64,000 bases of DNA from Sulfuriflexus sp032250955 (GTDB taxonomy: Bacteria > Pseudomonadota > Gammaproteobacteria > AKS1), in assembly GCF_032250955.1 (NCBI RefSeq), contig NZ_JAVVES010000002.1, forward strand, positions 11,298 through 75,297. The letters are read 5' to 3'. Below the pieces are notes generated by a model. It did no database searches and was not told where the DNA came from. It saw nothing but the letters and a program-made list of their open reading frames with translations. This document shows positions 1 through 7,215 of the stretch, one piece after another (position 1 is the stretch's first letter; the number at the start of each line of letters is the position of its first letter). Position numbers and translations under genes: made by a program.

Positions 1-100
1 TCGTCCAGCTTCCCTGATACCTGAGTAATTAAATCAATCGCTTGCAGGGTTTTATTAATGAAAGATCTCAGCTCAGCAGGCAAAACCCTTTTATCTCATT

Positions 101-1399
101 TTGTCCCTCACCCTCGGCATTGACCTCGGCACATCTGCCTGCCGCGTGGCCTTGCTCGATGAGCAAGGCCATTGCCAGGCACTGGCGCGTGCCAGCCTGC
201 CAGCGCCACTGACCAGCCCGACAGGCATCGAACAGAACCCGCTAGTATGGTGGCAGGCCTGCGAGAAAGCCCTGCGAGAGGTCTTCATAAACGTTCCGGC
301 CAGTGAGGTGGCGGCCATTGCCATCGATGGCACGTCATCAACCCTGCTGCTGAGTACGAGGCAAGGCCAGCCACTGGGTCCTGCGCTCATGTATAACGAT
401 AGCCGTGCCCGCGAACAGGCAGCTTCGCTAGCCAAAATCGCCCCCTTGGAGGCCGCCGTGCACAGTCCCTCGAGCAGCCTCGCCAAGCTGCTCTGGTTAC
501 TGGAGCATGCGCCACCGGATACCCCGTTTGTGGCCTTACACCAGGCCGACTGGCTGCTCGGTCGCCTTGGCGGACGCTATGACCGCAGTGATGAAAATAA
601 CGCCCTCAAACTCGGCTATGACCCGCTACAGCGGCAATGGCCGACATGGCTCGAGCAGCTTACCCTCTCGACGGGAGATCCCATTAGCGCCTGTTTGCCC
701 ACAGTCGTGCCGGCGGGAAGTCCACTTGGCCCTGTCGACCCGGCCATCGCCAGGGAATTCGGTCTCCGCAGTGATTGCCAGCTCATCGCGGGTACCACCG
801 ACAGTACCGCCTCTTTCCTGGCCGCCGGCGCGCATGCGATTGGCGAGGCCGTTACTACCCTCGGTTCGACCCTGGTCGTCAAGGTCCTCAGTGACAGGCC
901 GGTGTTTGCCCCACAATACGGGGTCTACAGTCACCGCCTCGGCGAACAGTGGCTGATCGGCGGAGCCTCCAACAGCGGCGGCACCGTGCTGCGGCATTTT
1001 TTTAGTGACGCGGAGATAACCGAGCTCAGCCGCCATATCGACCCGGCGGCAGACTGCCCGCTCGACTATTACCCGCTGCTGACCAGGGGCGAGCGCTTTC
1101 CGGTTAATGACCCGGATATGGCGGGCTGCCTTGAGCCGCGTCCCGATGATGATGCCGCCTTCCTGCATGGCCTGTTCGATGGCATCGCGGCCATCGAGGC
1201 TCGCGGCTATCGCCGCCTGCACGAACTGGGCGCGCCGTGGCCGGTTTCGGTGCGCACGGTCGGCGGCGGCGCCGGCAATGCGGTCTGGGAAAAAATACGC
1301 GCCCGGCATCTGTCAGTAACCATGCTCAAGGCTGACTTTGCAGAGGCCGCCTGCGGCAGTGCCAGGCTGGCCCGCGCAGGACTCGAAAAAATTCGATAG
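101..1399 (+). CDS. FGGY-family carbohydrate kinase, D-ribulokinase-like (XK-1/SePSK type)
   Basis: A 432-residue FGGY sugar kinase, expected to phosphorylate a ketopentose with ATP in the cytoplasm. The N-terminal phosphate-binding motif GIDLGTS carries D8 and T11, IDGTSS is near 76-80, and GTTDST contains the likely catalytic base D234. The C-terminal half (DYYPLLTRGERFP, then VGGGAGNAVW) closely resembles, from memory, the cyanobacterial/plant XK-1 group, for which D-ribulose is the reported substrate. The family is usually 430-500 residues, so this is full length. The start is TTG at 101: an in-frame TGA at 59-61 excludes anything further upstream, and no ATG exists in this frame. An ATG at 58 opens only a 21-codon out-of-frame ORF. 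cysZ follows 43 bp downstream. Exact substrate is inferred. Confidence 0.85.
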   Translation: MSLTLGIDLGTSACRVALLDEQGHCQALARASLPAPLTSPTGIEQNPLVWWQACEKALREVFINVPASEVAAIAIDGTSSTLLLSTRQGQPLGPALMYNDSRAREQAASLAKIAPLEAAVHSPSSSLAKLLWLLEHAPPDTPFVALHQADWLLGRLGGRYDRSDENNALKLGYDPLQRQWPTWLEQLTLSTGDPISACLPTVVPAGSPLGPVDPAIAREFGLRSDCQLIAGTTDSTASFLAAGAHAIGEAVTTLGSTLVVKVLSDRPVFAPQYGVYSHRLGEQWLIGGASNSGGTVLRHFFSDAEITELSRHIDPAADCPLDYYPLLTRGERFPVNDPDMAGCLEPRPDDDAAFLHGLFDGIAAIEARGYRRLHELGAPWPVSVRTVGGGAGNAVWEKIRARHLSVTMLKADFAEAACGSARLARAGLEKIR

Positions 1400-1442
1400 A
1401 CTATGCAGATAAATTCAGACAAAAGCAGGCAAGGTTAGCAAC

Positions 1443-2177
1443 ATGATCGCAAACGCAATACAGGGAATTGGATATTTTATTCGCGGCATCGGGCTGCTCG
1501 GCAAACCGGGTATCCGCCTGTATGTAGTTATTCCCGCAACCATTAACATTCTGTTGTTTGCCGCTCTTATTATCTTTGGCTATAGCCAGTTCATGGAGCT
1601 GGTTAACTATCTTGCCCCGTCAGAGAGTAGCTGGTTCAGCTGGTTGCGCTGGATACTGATCCCGATCTTTTTTGTTACCAGCCTGATCATTGTCTTCTTC
1701 ACCTTTACCTTGTTCGCCAACCTGATAGGTGCGCCATTTAACAGCCTGCTGGCGGCGGCAGTGGAGAAGCATTTAACCGGCAGCCTCCCGCAAAGCAACA
1801 GCAACTGGAAGGCCGTTTTGAAAAGCCTTATCCCCATCATGTTCGCCGAACTGAAAAAGATGGCCTATTATATTCTCATCACCATCCCGTTCCTGATCCT
1901 GTTTATTATCCCGGTAGTCAATATCCTCGCGCCGTTTTTATGGATGCTCATGATCGCCTGGGTGATGGCAGTGGAATACACCGACTACCCAATGGGTAAC
2001 CACGAGGTCTCTTTCGCCGAGCTCCGCCGACGTCTCAAGCAGCGCCGCCTCATGGCATTCGGTTTTGGCGGCAGCGTCATGCTGGCCATGTCGATACCGG
2101 TTGTAAACTTCTTTGTCATGCCAACAGCCGTCGCCGGCGCCACCGCCATGGCGGTCGAGAAGTTAAAAAGTGAATAA
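1443..2177 (+). CDS. cysZ: CysZ-type sulfate transporter / EI24-domain membrane protein
   Basis: A 244-residue inner-membrane protein of the CysZ/EI24 family, which brings sulfate into the cell for cysteine synthesis. It begins with the family's typical N-terminus (GIGYFIRGIGLLGKPGIR) and has hydrophobic segments near residues 28-48, 70-92, 140-175 and 205-225. Length matches CysZ (about 250). An AAGG ribosome-binding site lies just before the ATG. No other sulfur-assimilation gene is adjacent, so the sulfate role rests on family membership alone. The gene ends 21 bp before a dispersed inverted repeat and about 120 bp before a MITE-like element. Confidence 0.82.
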   Translation: MIANAIQGIGYFIRGIGLLGKPGIRLYVVIPATINILLFAALIIFGYSQFMELVNYLAPSESSWFSWLRWILIPIFFVTSLIIVFFTFTLFANLIGAPFNSLLAAAVEKHLTGSLPQSNSNWKAVLKSLIPIMFAELKKMAYYILITIPFLILFIIPVVNILAPFLWMLMIAWVMAVEYTDYPMGNHEVSFAELRRRLKQRRLMAFGFGGSVMLAMSIPVVNFFVMPTAVAGATAMAVEKLKSE

Positions 2178-2198
2178 TATAAAGCACAAAAACGACTC

Positions 2199-2281
2199 GA
2201 CAGGATTTACAGGATTAACAGGATTTTATTTGCGCCATAGATCAGGTTTTGTTTAATCCTGTAAATCCCGTTAATCCTGTC
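2199..2281. repeat. Imperfect 27-bp inverted repeat (GACAGGATT-type)
   Basis: Two arms, 2199-2225 and 2255-2281, pair at 24 of 27 positions around a 29-bp centre. Each arm is built from the triplicated motif CAGGATT. Lying between the convergent ends of cysZ and the aminotransferase gene, it could fold as an RNA hairpin and act as a terminator or REP-like site. Similar CAGGATT-rich repeats are, from memory, dispersed in many proteobacterial genomes. It directly abuts the MITE-like element. Confidence 0.6.
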
Positions 2282-2296
2282 TGATTTTATTTTTTA

Positions 2297-2534
2297 TCAC
2301 TGCTGTCCCGTTAATTCCCTCTCCCTTCGGGAGAGGGTTAGGGTGAGGGGATTTAGATTCGATAACACCTTGTTTTATTTACCCCCTCATCCTGGCCTTC
2401 TCCCTGTGGGAGAAGGGATAACGCCGATTAGAGGGTGATGAAATTTCATGTGTTCATGCGCATCTATCAGCCTGGTTACCTTATTTATCCGAAGCTTACG
2501 GCTTATCAGGCTTATGTTAACGGGACAGCAGTGA
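2297..2534. mobile_element. MITE-like element with 18-bp terminal inverted repeats
   Basis: A 238-bp non-coding element. Its ends are perfect inverted repeats: TCACTGCTGTCCCGTTAA at 2297-2314 and its reverse complement at 2517-2534. A direct repeat TTTTTTA abuts both ends (2290-2296 and 2535-2541), as expected for a target-site duplication. Inside are two palindromic blocks, CCCTCTCCC/GGGAGAGGG near 2317-2337 and a related CCTTCTCCC/GGGAGAAGG near 2396-2417. A second copy starts at the identical base at 63925 (76 bp identical to the window end), confirming the left boundary. The element has no transposase ORF, so it would need a transposase elsewhere. Its right end forms the 3' end of the aminotransferase gene. 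IS family not assigned. Confidence 0.8.
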
Positions 2535-3707
2535 TTTTTTATCTAAAAAGCCCTTAATCCGCTCGACACCCTTTTGCAGGTTTTCCAGCGAGGTCGTGTA
2601 GGCAAAGCGCACATGCTGCTCGGGTTTATAGAATCCGAAATCCTTGCCCGGCGTAATCGCCACACCGGCCTCTTCCAGCAGCTGTGCCGCAAAATGATAA
2701 CTGTCATCGGTGAACTTGCTGCAATCCGCGTAAAGGTAAAAAGCCCCTTGCGGCGTTACCGGTATTCCGAAACCAAGATCACGCAAGGCCGGTAATAAAT
2801 AATCTCGCCTTACGGCAAAGTCGGCGCGTCGCTGTTCATGAATGGCAAGGCTTTCGGGTTCGAATGCCGCCAGTGCGGCATGTTGTGCCGGGGTTGAGGC
2901 GGCGAGAAAGATATTCTGCGCCAGGCGGTCAATGGCATCGATATAACCTGTCGGTGCAACCAGCCAGCCGACCCGCCAACCCGTCATGCCAAAGTATTTC
3001 GAGAAACTGTTGATCACAAAGACATCATCGGCCTCGAGTGCCAGCGCTGAACTGATGTCTTCAGCATAGACAAGCCCGTGATAGATCTCGTCGACAATCA
3101 GTTGTCCACCCCGCTTCCGGGTAACAGCATGTATGTCCCGCAAGTCATCTGCAGTGACAATGGTCCCCGTGGGGTTCGAAGGCGAAGCCAGCATGACAGC
3201 AACCGTGCTCTCTGACCAGTGCTGCTCTACCAGTCCCGCAGTGAGTTGATAGTTACTCCCGGCATTCACCGGGATGCCGATCGCCTCACCTTCGTTCAGG
3301 CGCACGAAGTGACGGTTACACGGGTAACCAGGATCGGCCATGAGCACGCTGTCACCCGGGTTAATCAGCGTATTAAAGATCAACTGCAGGGCACCCGAGG
3401 CACCCGGCGTGATGACAATACGGCTGGCAGGCACGTCTATATGATAACGCTGCTGATAAAAACGGCTTACCGCCTCTCGCAGGGCGGGCAAACCGGTTGA
3501 CGGCGTGTAATGCGTCTGGCCGTTCTGCAGGGCACGAATACCTGCATCAATGATCGGTTGCGCGGTGATAAAATCCGGTTCACCAATCTCCATGTGCACG
3601 ATATCGCGACCCTCGGCCTCGAGTTCCCGCGCACGCCCCAACAGGGCCATCACATGAAATGGCTGGATGTCGTTCATGCGTGCCGCGATGTGCCGCTTGT
3701 TATCCAT
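2517..3707 (-). CDS. PLP-dependent class I/II aminotransferase
   Basis: A 396-residue fold-type I aminotransferase, moving amino groups between an amino acid and a 2-oxoacid with pyridoxal phosphate. Visible: the N-terminal IGEPDF motif (41-46), substrate/PLP motif SPSNPTG with N178, DEIYHGL with D206 and Y209, and the Schiff-base lysine K237 in NSFSKYFGMTGWRVGW. Length is typical; the donor/acceptor pair cannot be read from sequence. It lies 10 bp downstream of the HAD phosphatase gene and is probably co-transcribed with it. Odd: the last five codons (SLLSR) and the TAA lie entirely inside the terminal repeat of the MITE-like element, so the native C-terminus was replaced by insertion. The catalytic fold is complete before that point. 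Confidence 0.88.
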   Translation of the reverse strand: MDNKRHIAARMNDIQPFHVMALLGRARELEAEGRDIVHMEIGEPDFITAQPIIDAGIRALQNGQTHYTPSTGLPALREAVSRFYQQRYHIDVPASRIVITPGASGALQLIFNTLINPGDSVLMADPGYPCNRHFVRLNEGEAIGIPVNAGSNYQLTAGLVEQHWSESTVAVMLASPSNPTGTIVTADDLRDIHAVTRKRGGQLIVDEIYHGLVYAEDISSALALEADDVFVINSFSKYFGMTGWRVGWLVAPTGYIDAIDRLAQNIFLAASTPAQHAALAAFEPESLAIHEQRRADFAVRRDYLLPALRDLGFGIPVTPQGAFYLYADCSKFTDDSYHFAAQLLEEAGVAITPGKDFGFYKPEQHVRFAYTTSLENLQKGVERIKGFLDKKSLLSR

Positions 3708-3717
3708 GTCAGTAACG

Positions 3718-4479
3718 TCAGCCCTGCATCAGTTTTTCAATAAGGGCGATGTCGACATAATCAGCCCCATAGGCGTCACCACTGAGGACCGTAAAGCGCT
3801 GCCCCGGTTCGCCCAGGTGGTCCAGCACCAGTGCCGCACCGCTGAAGTCATGGTCTTTCGTATAATCATTAATAGCAATGATGGTACGCAGCTTGGCACC
3901 ACGCGATGACAGAATGCCGTTCTCGGAATCCTCGAAGGCCATGCAAACATCGGCATCCAGCTGCATTTCCTGCAAGGCATAGTCATAGATATCGGATGCG
4001 GGTTTTTTCGCCGGCACGATGTCCCCGGCCGCAATCACCTCGAACCATTCCATGGACTCCTTGCCGAGGGTATTCACCAGCAGAGCCTCAACATTAATGG
4101 GTGTGGTCGTGGTCGCGATAGCCAGGCGCAGACACTTCTCACGGGCCTCGTTCAGCAGGCGCTTCACGCCCGGGCGCAACGGGATGCCACCAGACTCCAG
4201 CAATGCCGTGTAGTGTGCGGTCTTGGATTGATGTAAGTCCGCAATAAATGCAACATCATTCTCCGGCAGAACGAAATCAGTATTGAAGTTTTCCAGGTAG
4301 TAGCGGATGCGTTCCTTGCCCCCCGTCACTGCCAGCAGTTCACCGTACAGTTCAACTGACCACACCCAGTCCAGGCCGGCCTCGGCAAAGGCCTGGTTAA
4401 AGGCCACACGGTGACCGTCTCGCTCGGTATCGGCCAGCGTGCCGTCTACATCAAAAATCAGTGCTTGCAGTGTTGCCAC
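3718..4479 (-). CDS. HAD-superfamily sugar phosphatase, CbbY-like
   Basis: A 253-residue HAD subfamily IA hydrolase. The nucleophile motif is FDVDGTLADTE (D10, acid/base D12). The helical cap contains VTGGKERIRYYL, which strongly resembles CbbY, a phosphatase that clears inhibitory xylulose-1,5-bisphosphate in Calvin-cycle organisms. Motif II threonines occur in AIATTTTP, followed by a K-containing motif III and FEDSENGI as motif IV. Start is GTG at 4479 with GAGGA seven bases upstream. It is first in a two-gene unit with the aminotransferase. CbbY activity is inferred; a general phosphoglucomutase-like or sugar-phosphatase role is possible because no rubisco genes are in the window. Confidence 0.82.
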   Translation of the reverse strand: MATLQALIFDVDGTLADTERDGHRVAFNQAFAEAGLDWVWSVELYGELLAVTGGKERIRYYLENFNTDFVLPENDVAFIADLHQSKTAHYTALLESGGIPLRPGVKRLLNEAREKCLRLAIATTTTPINVEALLVNTLGKESMEWFEVIAAGDIVPAKKPASDIYDYALQEMQLDADVCMAFEDSENGILSSRGAKLRTIIAINDYTKDHDFSGAALVLDHLGEPGQRFTVLSGDAYGADYVDIALIEKLMQG

Positions 4480-4614
4480 AATTTATCCTCACTTTTCAGG
4501 GGGTAGGCGAAAAAACGGCACCTATGATACCACTCTGGTCACGTTTTTCCGGCCTGCCTATGCCCCTGGCCGGGAACAGGTTTTTTTACTGATCGGCGGC
4601 AAATTGAAGATAGT

Positions 4615-4645
4615 TTGCCCCCGCCGCCAGATTTTGGTATATATT
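4615..4645 (+). promoter_or_regulatory. Candidate sigma-70 promoter of dksA
   Basis: TTGCCC at 4615-4620 and an AT-rich TATATATT at 4638-4645 give a -35/-10 pair with 17-19 bp spacing, 47 bp before the dksA ATG. The divergent phosphatase gene starts 135 bp away. Only moderate matches to consensus. Confidence 0.45.
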
Positions 4646-4691
4646 CCCGCTTGTTTTTTCAAACCCAGGCATCATCACAGGATGTAAGTAC

Positions 4692-5291
4692 ATGGTTACA
4701 AAGAAAAAAGTGGCAAAGAAGGCAGCCAGCAAGAAGGCTGTAACCAGGAAAGCCCCGGCGAAAAAGGCCGTCGCGAAAAAAACTGCAGCAAAAAAGGCCG
4801 TCAGCAAGAAAGCTGCCGTGAAAAAAGCGCCTGCTAAAAAGGCCGCTGCCGCGACGAAAAAGACTGCATCAACCGTCGATATTCAGCCGCTTTACGGCGA
4901 GCCTTACAAACTGAAAAAAGGCGAAGAATACATGAACCCGAATCAGGTCGAGCACTTCCGCAATATCCTCAATATGTGGCGGGCCGACCTGATGCAGGAA
5001 GTTGATCGCACTGTCCATCATATGCGCGACGAGGCAGCCAACTTCCCTGATCCGAATGACCGCGCATCGCAGGAGACCGATTTTGCCCTCGAACTCCGCG
5101 CCCGTGACCGTGAGCGCAAACTCATCAGAAAGATCGATGAATCTATCGATATGCTCAGCAACGACGAATACGGCTACTGTGAAATATGCGGTGTTGAAAT
5201 AGGTGTGCGCCGTCTCGAGGCACGGCCGACGGCAAACCTGTGTATCGACTGCAAGACCCTGGATGAGATTCGCGAAAAACAGATGGGCTAG
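4692..5291 (+). CDS. dksA: RNA polymerase-binding transcription factor DksA with lysine/alanine-rich N-terminal tail
   Basis: A 199-residue DksA, which binds the RNA polymerase secondary channel and, with ppGpp, adjusts promoters of ribosome and amino-acid genes. The conserved core covers about residues 65-199: coiled coil with the tip motif DPNDRAS (the DxxDxA signature), ELRARDRERKL, and the C-terminal zinc finger CEICG...CIDCK. Residues 1-60 are a histone H1-like run of KKA/AAKK units absent from the roughly 150-residue enterobacterial protein; comparable tails occur, from memory, in some other gammaproteobacteria. A strong hairpin terminator follows, then gluQ, the usual neighbour of dksA. 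Confidence 0.95.
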   Translation: MVTKKKVAKKAASKKAVTRKAPAKKAVAKKTAAKKAVSKKAAVKKAPAKKAAAATKKTASTVDIQPLYGEPYKLKKGEEYMNPNQVEHFRNILNMWRADLMQEVDRTVHHMRDEAANFPDPNDRASQETDFALELRARDRERKLIRKIDESIDMLSNDEYGYCEICGVEIGVRRLEARPTANLCIDCKTLDEIREKQMG

Positions 5292-5319
5292 GCGGCCCCT
5301 GCAGCAAATCCTGTTCCTG

Positions 5320-5350
5320 AAAATGGCGAGATTGTTATCTCGCCATTTTT
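5320..5350 (+). terminator. Rho-independent terminator after dksA
   Basis: Perfect 13-bp stem (5320-5332 with 5337-5349), loop TGTT, core ATGGCGAGAT/ATCTCGCCAT, followed by a T-rich tract. It lies 29 bp after the dksA stop and just before gluQ. Confidence 0.88.
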
Positions 5351-5381
5351 ATTTATGCCTGAATATGACTATCATTTTGCC

Positions 5382-6293
5382 ATGAACACCGCACCATCAC
5401 ACTACCGGGGGCGCTTTGCCCCCTCGCCCACAGGGCCCCTGCACTTCGGTTCCCTGGTGGCCGCGGTCGGCAGTTACCTCCAGGCTCATCACCAGCAAGG
5501 CGAATGGCTGGTACGCATGGAAGACGTCGACCGGCCACGTTGTGTCGCCGGTGCAGATACCGACATCCTTCACACGCTTGAAGCCTGTGGCTTGCACTGG
5601 GATGGTGAGGTCATGTATCAGAGCCCGCGTGAGTCGATCTACAACGAAGTCCTGACACAACTACAGGCACTGAATGCCTGTTATCCCTGTGGCTGCAGTC
5701 GTAGCGAAATCGCGGCCATCGCGGTTCAGGGCAGTGAAGGGCCAATTTATCCCGGTACCTGTCGCGAAGGCCTCGCTGCAGGCAAGATCGCTCGCTCGAT
5801 TCGCGTCAGGCTCGATGATACCTGTATCCGGTTTCATGACCTGTTACAGGGGGAGATAAGCCAGTACCTGTTCCGTGAAATCGGGGATTTTGTCATCAAG
5901 CGTGGGGATGGTCTGTTTGCCTATCAATTCGCTGTGGTCGTTGATGATGCGGAGCAAGGTATCAGCGAAATCGTCCGCGGCAGTGATCTGCTCGGCTCAA
6001 CCTCGCGCCATATCTGGCTACAACAAAAACTCGGTTACCCGACACCGCGCTACCTGCACCTGCCAGTGGCAGTAAACAATGCCGGTGATAAACTCAGCAA
6101 ACAAACCCACGCCAGTGCCATCGAGGTAGCCGACCCGCGCCCGGTCCTGATAAAGGCATTGAACTTTCTTGGCCAGCAGGCACCAGATGAATTAAGGGAT
6201 TGCCAGCTTGATGAACTTTGGCAATGGGCCATCGAAAACTGGCGTGTGGAAAACATCCCGGCCAAACAACAAATACCAACAGCAGATGAGTAG
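5382..6293 (+). CDS. gluQ: Glutamyl-Q tRNA(Asp) synthetase (GluQ-RS)
   Basis: A 303-residue paralogue of the GluRS catalytic core without an anticodon-binding domain. It activates glutamate and attaches it to queuosine 34 of tRNA(Asp). Visible: the class I signature region RFAPSPTGPLHFGSLVAA near the N-terminus, zinc ligands in CYPCGC and further on in YPGTC, and the KLSKQ version of KMSKS. Length matches the E. coli enzyme (about 300). I chose ATG 5382 because its product aligns with the known N-terminus; ATG 5355 would add nine residues and sits against the terminator stem. Neither has a clear Shine-Dalgarno. The dksA-gluQ pair is a conserved gammaproteobacterial arrangement. Confidence 0.92.
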   Translation: MNTAPSHYRGRFAPSPTGPLHFGSLVAAVGSYLQAHHQQGEWLVRMEDVDRPRCVAGADTDILHTLEACGLHWDGEVMYQSPRESIYNEVLTQLQALNACYPCGCSRSEIAAIAVQGSEGPIYPGTCREGLAAGKIARSIRVRLDDTCIRFHDLLQGEISQYLFREIGDFVIKRGDGLFAYQFAVVVDDAEQGISEIVRGSDLLGSTSRHIWLQQKLGYPTPRYLHLPVAVNNAGDKLSKQTHASAIEVADPRPVLIKALNFLGQQAPDELRDCQLDELWQWAIENWRVENIPAKQQIPTADE

Positions 6294-6335
6294 AAGTCAT
6301 CTATGCTTGGTCTGTATCAATAAACAGGCAGAAAT

Positions 6336-6767
6336 ATGAGCGACCAATCCGACTACATGCAGGCCTTCAAAGGCTACTTCCGCGGTCTCAAGGGCTGGGA
6401 CGATCTCAGCCGCTTCTGGGATACTTTGCGCCGGCATAACCAGGGCCAGTGGTATGTCTATGCTACTGCCGAACAGCCGCCGGCAGAACCCCTCCGCGTT
6501 GATGAACTCGAGGCGTTTATCCAGCAGGCTGACAGGGAACTACGTGAACAGCACGAAGAAGATTACTGTGGCATCGTTTATGTAGATAGCGAAGATGACC
6601 CGACCTTTATCAAGATCTATGATCCCGGCAATCTCGGCGTCGTCTGCGGCTTTAGCGACAACCCGCCACTGCCGAAATGGGTACTGTCGCGGATGAAACC
6701 CATAGACGTTGTTGCCGCCACCACGCCGCCAAGTCGCTGGAAAAAACTCCTGCACCGTTTTGCCTGA
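6336..6767 (+). CDS. Conserved-looking hypothetical protein, 143 aa
   Basis: I do not recognise this family. The protein is soluble, acidic and rich in aromatic residues: an N-terminal region YMQAFKGYFRGLKGWDDLSRFWDTLR, a helical segment, a central strand-like part (YCGIVYVDSEDDPTFIKIYDP) and a basic C-terminus. No signal peptide or membrane segment. It follows gluQ by 42 bp and precedes a small membrane protein gene by 16 bp in the same direction, suggesting one transcript. Coding is supported by codon use like the neighbours, a plausible AGGCAGAA site before the ATG and a tight gene arrangement. Confidence 0.75.
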   Translation: MSDQSDYMQAFKGYFRGLKGWDDLSRFWDTLRRHNQGQWYVYATAEQPPAEPLRVDELEAFIQQADRELREQHEEDYCGIVYVDSEDDPTFIKIYDPGNLGVVCGFSDNPPLPKWVLSRMKPIDVVAATTPPSRWKKLLHRFA

Positions 6768-6783
6768 CCTCGACCATTCCGCT

Positions 6784-7215
6784 ATGTCTGGATACGGCAA
6801 GAACAGAAACCCCGGCCTCGCCTCCGCCGTCGCCCTCGGCCCGCTTGCCGTTATCCCGGCCATGCTGCTGGCGGTCAGCGTATTACGGCTTATGTATCCC
6901 GAGGCGCAGGCCGAACTGCTGCGCCAGTATCATGGTGGCCTGGTGGTATCATTCTTTGGCCTGTTTTTCGGCTATGCCGCCACTCTGCTTTACGGTCTGC
7001 CAGTATACTTTCTCCTGCAACGGCCTGGTCGCTATAACCTGTTTACCGTCATCCTCGCCAGCCTGTTGCCCGCCCTGCTCATCGGCCTCGCGGACCCTGT
7101 GCAATGGCCCTATTACCTCGCCATGGCCTATTTTTCGGTGTCTGTCGCCGCAGCTTGCTGGCTGATCACTGCAAGAAAAAATCTGGCGCAGCTCAATCAA
7201 CAGAACCTTTTCTGA
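6784..7215 (+). CDS. Small inner-membrane protein of unknown function
   Basis: A 143-residue hydrophobic protein with four predicted membrane segments (about residues 12-33, 45-70, 78-98 and 105-125 from ATG 6784). No known family recognised. An upstream in-frame ATG at 6709 would make it 168 residues but would overlap the preceding gene by 59 bp and add a poorly hydrophobic leader, so I prefer 6784, although no clear ribosome site precedes it. Its 3' end overlaps the convergent mnmC gene by 23 bp, and no terminator is visible between them. Confidence 0.65.
   Translation: MSGYGKNRNPGLASAVALGPLAVIPAMLLAVSVLRLMYPEAQAELLRQYHGGLVVSFFGLFFGYAATLLYGLPVYFLLQRPGRYNLFTVILASLLPALLIGLADPVQWPYYLAMAYFSVSVAAACWLITARKNLAQLNQQNLF

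Noticed and set aside
626..1309. A 227-codon minus-strand frame opposite the sugar kinase
   Set aside because: Entirely within the kinase gene, with no ribosome site or recognisable domain.
2317..2417. GC-rich palindromes considered as a CRISPR or tandem array
   Set aside because: Only two imperfect copies facing each other, no spacers; explained as the interior of the MITE-like element.
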